From the NCBI RefSeq assembly GCF_000240165.1, contig NC_017586.1, positions 1,364,001-1,428,000 of the forward strand: 64,000 nt of DNA, in the 5' to 3' direction. The DNA comes from Streptantibioticus cattleyicolor NRRL 8057 = DSM 46488 (lineage in GTDB: Bacteria > Actinomycetota > Actinomycetes > Streptomycetales > Streptomycetaceae). Made by a program: the position numbers and the translations under genes. The notes under the pieces are model-generated. The model saw only the letters and a program-made list of their open reading frames with translations. It searched no databases and was not told where the DNA came from. Below are positions 17,142 to 24,618 of the stretch, piece by piece (the first letter of the stretch is position 1; every line of letters begins with the position of its first letter).

Positions 17142-18164
17142 TCAGACCCGGACGCCGAACTGGAACGGCATGTCGCTCATCGCCTCGAAGCGGACGTTGG
17201 CGCCGGTGTGCGGGGCGTGCAGCACCATGCCGTTGCCGGCGTAGAGGCCGACGTGGTGGGCGTCGCCGTAGAAGATGACCAGGTCGCCCGGGCGCAGCTC
17301 GTCCATCGACAGGTGCGTGCCGGCGTTGGCCTGCTCCTCGGAGGTGCGCGGGATCGATATGCCCGCCTGGGCGTAGGCCCACGAGGTCAGACCCGAGCAG
17401 TCGAAGGCGTTGGGGCCGGTGGCGCCCCACACGTAGGGCGAGCCGATGACCGACTCGGCGGCGGCGAGCGCGGCGGCGGCGCGCTGCGAGGCGGCCGGCG
17501 AGTCACCGAGGCTGGGGCGCTGGTTGCTGCGGTTGGAGCGCTCCTGCTCCTGCTGGAGCTGGGCCTTCTCCTGCTGGGTGAGCGTGTTGAGCAGGTCCTG
17601 CGCCTTGGAGAGCTTCGCCTGGACCTCCTGCTTCTTGTCCGCGAGGTCCTTGCGGGTGCTGTCCAGCTGGGCGAGCTTGGCGGTGGCCTCGGCCCGCTCC
17701 TGGTCCAGCAGGCGCTTCTGCTCCTCGATCTGCTTGAGCGCGTCGGCCTGGCGACCGCTCAACTGGTCCATGGTGGACGCCTTGTCGAGGAAGTCGTCCG
17801 GGTTGGAGGAGAGGAAGAGCTGGACGGACGGGTCGATGCCGCCCTCGCGGTACTGGGAGGCCGCCAGCGTGCCCAGGTTGTCCTGGAGCTTGTTGAGGGT
17901 GGCCTGCTCGCGGGCGACCTTGTTCTGCAGGTCGTTCACCTGCTGCTGCAGCTTGTCCTGCTGCTCCTTGGCGCCGTCGTACTTCTCGGTGGCCTGCTCC
18001 GCCTGCTCGTACAGGCTGTCGACCTGGGCCTTGACATCGGACTTGGACGGCTTGGGGTCGGCGTGGGCCGCCTGGGACGACAGGGCGACCGCCGCTGCGG
18101 CGGTTGCGGTGAGCACGGTCACGCGGGTGCGGCTGGCCGGCTTGGGACGACGGTGGGACGCCAC
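17142..18164 (-). CDS. Secreted NlpC/P60 (C40) peptidoglycan hydrolase, paralogue 2
   Basis: A 340-aa secreted D,L-endopeptidase. The signal peptide ends near AAHA, a Gln/Glu/Lys-rich coiled coil spans about residues 40-210, and the NlpC/P60 domain has catalytic Cys in AFDCSGLTSW near residue 255 and His in AHHVGLYAGNG. The GTG start at 18164 is preceded by AAGGAG at ten bases. Immediately upstream is a c-di-AMP riboswitch aptamer, a known regulator of actinobacterial cell-wall hydrolases. It shares domain order and the MASHRR start with paralogue 1, so the pair arose by duplication. Confidence 0.93.
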   Translation of the reverse strand: MASHRRPKPASRTRVTVLTATAAAAVALSSQAAHADPKPSKSDVKAQVDSLYEQAEQATEKYDGAKEQQDKLQQQVNDLQNKVAREQATLNKLQDNLGTLAASQYREGGIDPSVQLFLSSNPDDFLDKASTMDQLSGRQADALKQIEEQKRLLDQERAEATAKLAQLDSTRKDLADKKQEVQAKLSKAQDLLNTLTQQEKAQLQQEQERSNRSNQRPSLGDSPAASQRAAAALAAAESVIGSPYVWGATGPNAFDCSGLTSWAYAQAGISIPRTSEEQANAGTHLSMDELRPGDLVIFYGDAHHVGLYAGNGMVLHAPHTGANVRFEAMSDMPFQFGVRV

Positions 18165-18190
18165 GGAGGACGAGCTCCTTCTTCCTGTTG

Positions 18191-18351
18191 CCGCCTACCG
18201 GGTGAGCTGTCGGGTTCGGGCAGGAAGCAGCCCTACCGGGTCCCATCGCGCCGCACGGCACGACCTGACCCCGATTCACCCCGGGAATGTTGGTTCCCCG
18301 GCTCCGAGTACCAGTCCCCCCGTGACGCACGCCGGCACTCGAACTCGGCGG
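18191..18351 (-). ncRNA. ydaO/yuaA c-di-AMP riboswitch
   Basis: On the minus strand the leader of the NlpC/P60 gene has the conserved ydaO blocks in order: GGGGAACC, then CCGGGGTGAATCGGG, then CTGCTTCCTGCCCGAACCCG, ACAGCTCACCCGGTAGGCGG. A closing P1 helix can form between CCGCC at 18347-18351 and GGCGG at 18191-18195. ydaO RNAs bind c-di-AMP and usually switch off expression when it is high. Only ten bases separate the aptamer from the ribosome site (18175-18180), so control of translation or of aptamer-SD access is likely; I see no separate terminator. Confidence 0.9.
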
Positions 18352-18406
18352 TAACCCCCACTGTCATCCGGGTTGGATGATCGACTGCGCGGAGGTTCGA
18401 AGCCAG

Positions 18407-18436
18407 ACCCTAGTGACCACATTGTGATCGGATCAA
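18407..18436 (-). promoter_or_regulatory. Promoter of the riboswitch-NlpC/P60 transcript
   Basis: TTGATC (-35, 18431-18436) and TAGGGT (-10, 18407-18412) are separated by 18 bases on the minus strand and would start transcription about 50 bases before the aptamer. This fits the main vegetative sigma factor of Streptomyces. Confidence 0.55.
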
Positions 18437-18557
18437 ATCCCCGGGAGAAAAAAGTCCGCCGCATCGCAACTTCTTTACGCGGCGCGCAGGACGGTACCGG
18501 ACATATCCGTCCGCGCCCGGCGTTCCACCGTATCCACGGGGCCGCCGCGGGCCATTT

Positions 18558-18575
18558 CTGTGAGCGCAATCACAG
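18558..18575. promoter_or_regulatory. Perfect CRP-type palindrome
   Basis: CTGTGA-GCGCAA-TCACAG is a perfect CRP/FNR-family site (TGTGA-N6-TCACA). It lies upstream of the c-di-AMP riboswitch promoter, about 165 bases before the expected start point, and downstream of the NYN-domain gene. Streptomyces has a Crp protein that binds such sites. Confidence 0.6.
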
Positions 18576-18674
18576 CCGATACGAAAACGGACGGGCCGCC
18601 CGCAAACGGAAATTGAGGGCGATTCACAGGGCGTTCCCGCCGAACGGCCGGGCGGCGGCGGGAATAAGCGGGAC
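18576..18674. other. Intergenic end after the NYN gene
   Basis: About 100 bases between the CRP-type site and the NYN-domain stop. GCCGCCCG near 18596 and CGGGCGGC near 18649 could pair around a long loop as a weak terminator. Nothing else is recognised. Confidence 0.35.
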
Positions 18675-20039
18675 TCAGGCCCGGGAGAGCCGGCGCAGCA
18701 GCAGCAGGGAGGCCACCGGGCGCGCCCCGGCCCGGGCCACCCCGTCGGCCACCTCGCGGTCGGTGGAGACCACCACCACCGGGCGCCCCGGCGGCTCGGC
18801 CCGCACCAGCCGGCGGATCAGCTCGTCGGCGGTCTGCCCGGGCTTGCTGAAGAGCACCCGCACCCCGCGCGGCGGCGCGAGCAGCACCGGCGCCGACAGC
18901 TCGGCGCCGTCGAAGACACAGGTGATCTCCACCCCGGTCTGCGCGGCGAGCACCGCCAGCCCGCCCAGCAGCCGCAGCCGCTGCTTCTCCAGCGGCAGCG
19001 CCGGATACCCGGTCTTGGTGACGTTGTAGCCGTCGACCACCAGATGGGCCTGGGGCAGCGCCAGCAACTGGTCGAGCAGCGCCGGGTCGTCCTCGGCCAG
19101 CGCGCGGCGGGCGATGTCCTTGGGGCTCATCCGGCCCGGGGCGACGGCCTCCACGGTGTCGGCCGGACGGCCGGAGACCGGCGGCAGCGCCAGCTCCCGG
19201 CGCAGCCCCTGGGCCGCGTCCAGCACGGTGTCCAGCAGCAGCCGCAGCCGCATGTCCTCCAGGCTGCGCCCCTCGCGCACCGCGCGGCGACCGGCCTCCA
19301 GGGCCGATTCGGCCTCGGCCAGCCGGGAGCGCAGCCGCCGCCCCTCGGCGTCGGAGGCGGCCAGTTCGGCGGCGGCGGCCGTGCGGGTCTTGTCCAGCTC
19401 CGCCTCGGCCTTGCGCACCGCCGCCTCGGCGCGCCGCAGATCGCTGGTGACGCTGCGCAGCTTGCGGTGCAACGACTCGTTCTCCCTGCGCGCCGCCTCC
19501 AGCTCGGCGCGGACGCCGGCCGTCTCGCGCTGGGCGGTGGCCCGCACCTCGGCCAGCTCCTCGCGCAGCCGGCGCAGTTCGCGGTTGGTCTCCTCGCCGA
19601 CCTGGTCGGCCAGGGCCCGCTGGGCCTCCTCGCCGGCCGCGGCCACCAGCTTGGACCAGCCGGCCGGACGCAGCAGATAGGCGGCGGCGGCCACGTCCAG
19701 CGGGTCGGCGGCCGGCGGCGGGGTGCCGCTGTCCAGGGCGGCGGCCAGCTCGGGCTGGGTCTCGCGCAGCCGGGTGGCGATGCGCTGCCGGAAGACCGGG
19801 TCGGTCTCCAGCGCGGCGGCCAGCGCGTTGCCGGCGAACTTCGCCCGGCGGCTGGGGGTGAAACGGGCGTACTGGCGCAACTGCGCCGGGAGTTCGGCGG
19901 TGGTCAGCGAGCCGAAGGCGTCGGCCGCTATGGTCACCACCCGGTGCCGGACCCCTTCAGGAAGCGGCCGGTCGAGCGGCTCGTCGGTCCCGCCGGCGTC
20001 CTCCGGCACCGCCTCCGGGTTGCCGCCCGTACGCTCCAC
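18675..20039 (-). CDS. NYN (YacP/Rae1-like PIN) domain protein with a long coiled coil
   Basis: A 454-aa soluble protein. The C-terminal part from about residue 310 is a NYN/PIN-like ribonuclease domain: LVVDGYNVTKTGYP, CVFDGAE, FSKPGQTADELI and VVSTDREVADGV provide the usual acidic metal ligands. An Ala/Glu/Arg-rich coiled coil spans about residues 155-275. This resembles YacP/Rae1 endoribonucleases fused to an oligomerisation region, so action on RNA is likely; the target is unknown. The GTG start has GGGAG six bases upstream. Confidence 0.82.
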   Translation of the reverse strand: MERTGGNPEAVPEDAGGTDEPLDRPLPEGVRHRVVTIAADAFGSLTTAELPAQLRQYARFTPSRRAKFAGNALAAALETDPVFRQRIATRLRETQPELAAALDSGTPPPAADPLDVAAAAYLLRPAGWSKLVAAAGEEAQRALADQVGEETNRELRRLREELAEVRATAQRETAGVRAELEAARRENESLHRKLRSVTSDLRRAEAAVRKAEAELDKTRTAAAAELAASDAEGRRLRSRLAEAESALEAGRRAVREGRSLEDMRLRLLLDTVLDAAQGLRRELALPPVSGRPADTVEAVAPGRMSPKDIARRALAEDDPALLDQLLALPQAHLVVDGYNVTKTGYPALPLEKQRLRLLGGLAVLAAQTGVEITCVFDGAELSAPVLLAPPRGVRVLFSKPGQTADELIRRLVRAEPPGRPVVVVSTDREVADGVARAGARPVASLLLLRRLSRA

Positions 20040-20098
20040 CAGTCACTCCCGTCCGTCTCCTTCGCCCGTACGTCCCTATTGTCCCCGCGGGTGGCGGA

Positions 20099-20353
20099 TC
20101 AGACCTGCCCGGGTTCGGTCCCGGCGGCGGGCCGGTCGACCAGTTCGACCCGGTCGTCGGCGCCGCACCAGCGGCAGCGTACGGACTCCACCGTCTCGCC
20201 GAGCACCTCGCGCTCCTCCACCTTCGGGTCACCGGCCAGATCCAGGTGGACGTACTCCACCGCGCGGGTGGCCCGGGTGACGTCGAAACGGGTCAGGTTG
20301 CCGCACAGGGTGCACCGCCAGCGCGTGGTGGCCGTCGGCAGGGGAACCGGCAT
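20099..20353 (-). CDS. Small zinc-ribbon protein
   Basis: An 84-aa protein with two Cys-x2-Cys knuckles (CTLCG near residue 15 and CRWCG near residue 62), which together would bind one zinc as a zinc ribbon. No other domain is visible. The ATG at 20353 was chosen because the zinc knuckle begins soon after it; upstream in-frame residues are Gly/Arg-rich and unlike protein. It may be co-transcribed with the NYN gene (59-base gap). Function unknown; nucleic-acid binding or protein contact is possible. Confidence 0.7.
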   Translation of the reverse strand: MPVPLPTATTRWRCTLCGNLTRFDVTRATRAVEYVHLDLAGDPKVEEREVLGETVESVRCRWCGADDRVELVDRPAAGTEPGQV

Positions 20354-20522
20354 CGTGTCGTCCTCATCTCCTCGTCCGCCACCCGGGCGGCCCGCCGTCC
20401 GGTACGTCACCCGAACGCCGGATGCGCTTCCGGCAACCCTACGGCCTACCACGCCCGGCGTGCTGGGGGTGTCCGGCGAGGCGACCTATGCCCGATAAGA
20501 CCGTTTCCGTCATGATCGAGGC

Positions 20523-21302
20523 ATGCCACCGCTCCGCGAACCGGGGAAGACCGCCGCCCGCCGCCCGCCGGTGGTGACGTACTCGGTGATCGCCCTGTGC
20601 TTCCTGGTCTTCCTCACCGGCCCGGCCTCCGGGCTGGGCGGTACGGACGGCGGCGGCGGACCGGCGCTCTGCGCCCAGGTGCGCTACTTCGACCACTGGG
20701 GGGTGATCCCCACCGAGCTGTGGCACGGCCCGCTGGCCCCCGGCGCGCTGGGCCTGCCCTACGGCTGCCACAGCCCGCACTACGCGGACAAGGCGCCCTT
20801 CGTCTCGGTGCTCACCGCGCTCTTCCTGCACGGCAACTGGCTGCACCTGCTGGGCAACATGCTCTTCCTGTTCGTCTTCGGCGCCGGGGTCGAGCGGCGC
20901 ATGGGGCCGCTGCGGTTCGCGCTGTTCTACCTGGCCGCCGGGTACGCGGCCACCTACGGCTACGCGGTGGCGCACGCGGACTCCACGCAGACGCTGGTCG
21001 GCGCCTCCGGGGCGATCGCCGGGGTGCTCGGCGGCTACCTGTTCCTCTTCCCCCGGGCCCGGGTCACCAGCCTGCTGCCGTTCCTGCTCTTCCTGCCGCT
21101 GCGGTTCCCCGCCTGGCTGGCGCTGGGCTTCTGGTTCGTCCTCCAGTGGCTCGCCGCCCGGGCCGACACCCCCGGACCCGGCGTCGCCTATCTGGCCCAC
21201 GTGATCGGGTTCGGCTTCGGGTTCCTGTGCGCCGGGGCGTGCTTCCGGGAGCGGTCTAAGCTGACCCCGCAAGCCGCGACCCGAGGAGAGGGCCAACCGT
21301 GA
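20523..21302 (+). CDS. Rhomboid-family intramembrane serine protease
   Basis: A 259-aa polytopic membrane protease that cuts within or next to membrane helices. The catalytic Ser is Ser162 in GASGAIAG and the catalytic His is His226 in YLAHVIGFGFG; the loop motif HGNWLHLLGNMLFLFVFG is also canonical. About six hydrophobic segments are present. The stop overlaps the next start by four bases (GTGA), giving translational coupling to a stand-alone RAM-domain protein. Natural substrates are unknown. Confidence 0.92.
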   Translation: MPPLREPGKTAARRPPVVTYSVIALCFLVFLTGPASGLGGTDGGGGPALCAQVRYFDHWGVIPTELWHGPLAPGALGLPYGCHSPHYADKAPFVSVLTALFLHGNWLHLLGNMLFLFVFGAGVERRMGPLRFALFYLAAGYAATYGYAVAHADSTQTLVGASGAIAGVLGGYLFLFPRARVTSLLPFLLFLPLRFPAWLALGFWFVLQWLAARADTPGPGVAYLAHVIGFGFGFLCAGACFRERSKLTPQAATRGEGQP

Positions 21303-21580
21303 TCACCGCGATCGTGCTCATCAAGACCAGCGTGGACCGGATCCCGGAGATCGCCGAGTCGATCGCCGCGCTCGACGGGGTCAGCGAGGTGTACTCGGTC
21401 ACCGGCACCTACGACCTCGTCGCCATGGTCCGGGTGGCCCGGCACGACGACCTCGCGGACGCCATCCCGGGCCGCATCAGCAAGATCCCCGGTGTCCAGG
21501 CCACCGACACCCACGTCGCCTTCCGCACGTACTCCCAGCACGACCTGGAGGCCGCCTTCTCCATCGGCCTGGACAGCTAG
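21299..21580 (+). CDS. Stand-alone Lrp/AsnC ligand-binding (RAM) domain protein
   Basis: A 93-aa protein consisting only of the effector-binding, oligomerising domain of Lrp/AsnC regulators (ITAIVLIKTSVDRIPEIAESI..., then VTGTYDLVAMVRV). There is no DNA-binding helix-turn-helix, so it cannot act as a classical repressor on its own; it may sense an amino acid or co-assemble with full-length paralogues. It is coupled to the rhomboid gene by a GTGA overlap and converges on the aminotransferase gene. Confidence 0.88.
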   Translation: MITAIVLIKTSVDRIPEIAESIAALDGVSEVYSVTGTYDLVAMVRVARHDDLADAIPGRISKIPGVQATDTHVAFRTYSQHDLEAAFSIGLDS

Positions 21581-21600
21581 CTCCCGTCGGGGCCCGGGCG

Positions 21601-22962
21601 TCATCCGGCCGCGACGCAGCGGCCGTCCTCCGTGCGGTACTCCCACTTCGCCCCGTCCCGCACCAGCTCCGCCACCGCGCCCAGGAAGCGCTCCACGTGC
21701 TCGTCCGGGGTGCCGGCGCCGAAGCTGACGCGGACGGCGTTGAGCGGGCGTTCGCCGGGGACGGTGTCGGGGGCGCCGCACTCGGCGGGCTCGTCGGGGG
21801 CGCCGCCGAGCAGGGTGCGCACCAGGGGGTGGGCGCAGAAGAGCCCGTCGCGCACCCCGATGCCGTACTCCGCGGAGAGCGCGGCGGCCAGGTGGGAGCT
21901 GTTCCACCCCTCGACGACGAAGGAGATCACGCCCACCCGGGCGCTGCCGGGGCCGAACAGCGAGAGCACCGTGACCCCCTCGACGGCGGCCAGCCCGGTC
22001 AGCACCCGGTCGACCAGTTGCTGTTCCCGGGCGACCAGGGCGTCGAAACCGGCCTCGGTGAGCGCGCGGCAGGCGGAGGCGATGGCGTAGGCGCCGATGA
22101 CGTTGGGCGAGCCGGCCTCGTGGCGGGCGGCGTCGGTGTGCCACTCCACGTCGATGCCGCCGTCCGCGCGCCGGGCCACGGTACGGCTGGCGCCGCCGCC
22201 GGCCAGGTACGGTTCGGCCGCGGACAGCCAGTCCGGGCGGCCGGCCAGCACTCCGGAGCCGAACGGCGCGTAGAGCTTGTGGCCGGAGAAGGCCACGTAG
22301 TCGACGTCGAGGGCGGTGATGTCGACCGGGTGGTGCGGGGCGAGCTGGGCGGCGTCGAGCACGATCCGGGCGCCGTGCGCGTGCGCGGCGGCGGCCAGTT
22401 GGCGTACCGGCCACAGCTCGCCGGTGACGTTGGAGGCGCCGGTGACGCAGACCAGCGCGTCGCCGTGCGGGTCCCGGGCGGCCAGCGCGCGCTCAAGGGT
22501 GGCCACCGCCTCACCGGGTGAGCCGGGGGCGGCCAGGTAGGTGACGTCGTGGCCGCGCCACGGCAGCAGCGAGGCGTGGTGCTCGGTGACGAAGACGAAC
22601 ACCTGGGTGGTGACCGGGACGACGGCGGCCAGCAGGTTGAGCGAGTCGGTGGTGGACCGGGTGAAGACCACCTGGTCGTCGGGGCGGCAGCCGAGGAACT
22701 CCGCCACGGTGCGCCGGCTCTGCTCGAACAGGTCGGTGGAGAGCTGCGAGAGGTATCCGGCGCCCCGGTGCACGCTGCCGTAGTACGGGGCGTACCCGGC
22801 CACGTCGTCCCACACCCGCTGCAACGCCGGGGCGCTGGCGGCGTAGTCCAGCGCCGCGTAGGTCACCTCCCCGCCGGTGACCAACGGCACCCGGACGTCA
22901 CGTCCGAGGACCGGCAGCGGCTGACAGGCTTCCCGAGTCACTGCGACATCGAGGACGGACAT
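21601..22962 (-). CDS. Class V aminotransferase, SufS/cysteine-desulfurase-like
   Basis: A 453-aa PLP-dependent enzyme. The PLP Lys is in FSGHKLYAPFGSG near residue 229, and the C-terminal GLFCAHPLV (Cys near residue 373) aligns with the catalytic-cysteine loop of SufS-type desulfurases, so sulfur transfer from cysteine or a related thiol amino acid is the best guess. The ATG at 22962 has GGGAG six bases upstream. The long leader contains a SAM-IV riboswitch, which supports a role in sulfur amino-acid metabolism. An isopenicillin-N-epimerase-like or lyase activity is the alternative. Confidence 0.8.
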   Translation of the reverse strand: MSVLDVAVTREACQPLPVLGRDVRVPLVTGGEVTYAALDYAASAPALQRVWDDVAGYAPYYGSVHRGAGYLSQLSTDLFEQSRRTVAEFLGCRPDDQVVFTRSTTDSLNLLAAVVPVTTQVFVFVTEHHASLLPWRGHDVTYLAAPGSPGEAVATLERALAARDPHGDALVCVTGASNVTGELWPVRQLAAAAHAHGARIVLDAAQLAPHHPVDITALDVDYVAFSGHKLYAPFGSGVLAGRPDWLSAAEPYLAGGGASRTVARRADGGIDVEWHTDAARHEAGSPNVIGAYAIASACRALTEAGFDALVAREQQLVDRVLTGLAAVEGVTVLSLFGPGSARVGVISFVVEGWNSSHLAAALSAEYGIGVRDGLFCAHPLVRTLLGGAPDEPAECGAPDTVPGERPLNAVRVSFGAGTPDEHVERFLGAVAELVRDGAKWEYRTEDGRCVAAG

Positions 22963-23190
22963 GGCGAACTCCCGGAAAAAGCAGGCGACATCACGGCGCG
23001 GCCGGTACAAGGGCGGCGCCCGGACACGCGGGTACGCCGACGCGGCGGCCGGACGGTACGTCCGTTCCGGCCCGGTGGGCACCACGCGGTGAAGGGAAAA
23101 TGGGAAACGGCGGAAAACGGGCCGTCGACCCGGAAGGGCTGACCGGCCCTATCGCATTCGCTTGCTCAAGAAATACTCCCGCGACAACCA
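22963..23190 (-). other. Untranslated leader of the SufS-like gene
   Basis: About 230 bases of GC-rich leader between the riboswitch region and the start codon. Short open frames here have no ribosome sites. I see no clear terminator with a U-run. Confidence 0.4.
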
Positions 23191-23228
23191 GGACCCCTGG
23201 CCGTCACCGTGTTCTACGGGAGGGGTCC
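23191..23228 (-). promoter_or_regulatory. Hairpin next to the SAM-IV aptamer
   Basis: An 8-bp perfect stem (GGACCCCT with AGGGGTCC, 23191-23198 and 23221-23228) abuts and partly overlaps the 3' end of the aptamer, so its formation may compete with the aptamer fold. It is the only obvious candidate for an expression platform. Confidence 0.35.
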
Positions 23229-23342
23229 GCGCTTGCCATAAGCCTCGCTGCTTACGGCCTGGTCATCACCCGGGGCACCCCGCCACGGACGGAGGGTTGC
23301 CGGACAGCGAGCCGGGGCCTTCGCGCTGTCACTCGTGACCTG
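23226..23342 (-). ncRNA. SAM-IV riboswitch
   Basis: Read on the minus strand, the element has P1 GGTCA/TGACC, P2 GACAGCG/CGCTGTC, the joining-P3 block CCGGCAACCCTCC with GGCGGGGTGCCCCGGGTGA, a following stem GGCCGTAAGC/GCTTATGGC and the GGCAAGCGCGG end, which together match the actinobacterial SAM-IV consensus as I know it. It senses S-adenosylmethionine and normally turns off sulfur amino-acid genes. It precedes the SufS-like gene by about 260 bases. Confidence 0.85.
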
Positions 23343-23376
23343 TCGACGAGTATGCCATGTGATCGCCGAACGGCAA

Positions 23377-23405
23377 GGGCGGTGTCCGCAGTTCGGACAC
23401 CGCCC
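23377..23405 (-). terminator. Terminator hairpin of trpD
   Basis: A perfect 12-bp stem (23377-23388 with 23394-23405) and 5-base loop, 19 bases past the trpD stop. It insulates the SAM-IV leader from trpD transcription. Confidence 0.8.
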
Positions 23406-23424
23406 CGCGTACCCGGCGGCCGGC

Positions 23425-24489
23425 TCAGGCGTTGGTGGCCGCCACCCAGCGCTCCAGCACCCGCAGCGCGGCGCCGGAGTCGACGGAGCGCGCGGCACGC
23501 GGCAGCTGGGCGGCGATCTGCTCGGCCAGCGGGGCGCCGGTCGGCTCCAACGCCACCAGCGCGGCGGCCGAGTTGAGCAGGACGGCGTCGCGGACCGGAC
23601 CGCGTTCCCCGGCCAGCACGCGGCGGGCCACCTCGGCGTTGTGCGCCGCGTCGCCGCCCCGCAGCGCCTCCACCCCGACCAGCTCGATGCCGACGTCCCG
23701 GGGGTCGAAGGAGACCTGGTCCACCTTGCCGTCGCGGACCACCCACACCTGCGAGGTGGCGGTGGTGGTCAGCTCGTCCAGGCCGTCGTCGCCGCGGAAG
23801 ACCAGGGCGGAGGAGCCCCGGTCGGCCAGCACCCCGGCCACGATCGGCGCCATCCGCGGGTCGGCCACCCCGGTGGCCTGGGCCCGTACCCGGGCCGGGT
23901 TGGTGAGCGGGCCGAGGAAGTTGAAGACCGTCCGGATGCCCAACTCGGCCCGAGCGCTGGCGACATGGCGCAGCGCCGGGTGGAACCGCACCGCGAAGCA
24001 GAAGGTGATCCCGGCCTCGGCCGCCACCTCGACGACCCGGCGCGGCGACAGTTCGAGGTTGACCCCGAGCCGTCCGAGCACGTCGGAGGCGCCGCTGGCC
24101 GAGGAGGCCGCCCGGCTGCCGTGCTTGACCACCTTGGCCCCGGTGCCGGCCACCACGATCGACGACATGGTGGAGATGTTGACCGTCCTGGCGCCGTCGC
24201 CGCCGGTGCCGACGATGTCCACCGAGGGGCCCGGCACCTCGATGAGGTTGGCGTGCTCGTACATGGCGCGGACCATGCCGGAGACCTCCTCGACGGTCTC
24301 CCCCTTGGCCCGCAGCGCCACCATGAACCCGGCGATCTGCGCGTCGGTCGCCGCGCCGCTCATGATCCGGTCCATCGCCCAGGCGGTGTCGTCCCCGGAC
24401 AGGTCGCGCCCGGCCAGCAGGGCGCCCAGGACGCCCGGCCAGGTGGGGGCCGCCCCGCGGTCGCCTCCGACGGGGGTCAGCGCGTTCAT
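23425..24489 (-). CDS. trpD: Anthranilate phosphoribosyltransferase
   Basis: Transfers the phosphoribosyl group of PRPP to anthranilate in tryptophan synthesis. The 354-aa protein has the PRPP-binding [17 protein letters not shown] near residue 92, [15 protein letters not shown], and the acidic metal site in the DDGLDE segment. Length is normal. The ATG is preceded by AGGAG six bases upstream. It stands alone, not in a trp operon; streptomycetes scatter their trp genes and often have a second trpD. Confidence 0.95.
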   Translation of the reverse strand: MNALTPVGGDRGAAPTWPGVLGALLAGRDLSGDDTAWAMDRIMSGAATDAQIAGFMVALRAKGETVEEVSGMVRAMYEHANLIEVPGPSVDIVGTGGDGARTVNISTMSSIVVAGTGAKVVKHGSRAASSASGASDVLGRLGVNLELSPRRVVEVAAEAGITFCFAVRFHPALRHVASARAELGIRTVFNFLGPLTNPARVRAQATGVADPRMAPIVAGVLADRGSSALVFRGDDGLDELTTTATSQVWVVRDGKVDQVSFDPRDVGIELVGVEALRGGDAAHNAEVARRVLAGERGPVRDAVLLNSAAALVALEPTGAPLAEQIAAQLPRAARSVDSGAALRVLERWVAATNA

Positions 24490-24549
24490 GGGCCGCTCCT
24501 GGGTCTGCTACCGACTACTGGGGCACAGCGTATAGCGGCCCGGGCACGG

Positions 24550-24594
24550 CCGAGGGCCCCGTCCGGACTGTGGTGTCCGGGCCGGGGCCCTCGG
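24550..24594 (-). terminator. Terminator of the qcr operon
   Basis: A 12-bp outer stem (24550-24561 with 24583-24594) continued by an inner TCCGGA/TCCGG pairing, 24 bases past the qcrB stop. Confidence 0.75.
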
Positions 24595-24618
24595 TGTGGC
24601 GACGGTGTGGTTACGGGA

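Noticed and set aside
18424-18438. A second CRP half-site (TGTGA...TCAAA) near the riboswitch promoter
   Set aside because: Spacing and second half deviate from TGTGA-N6-TCACA; it overlaps the -35 box and is likely chance.
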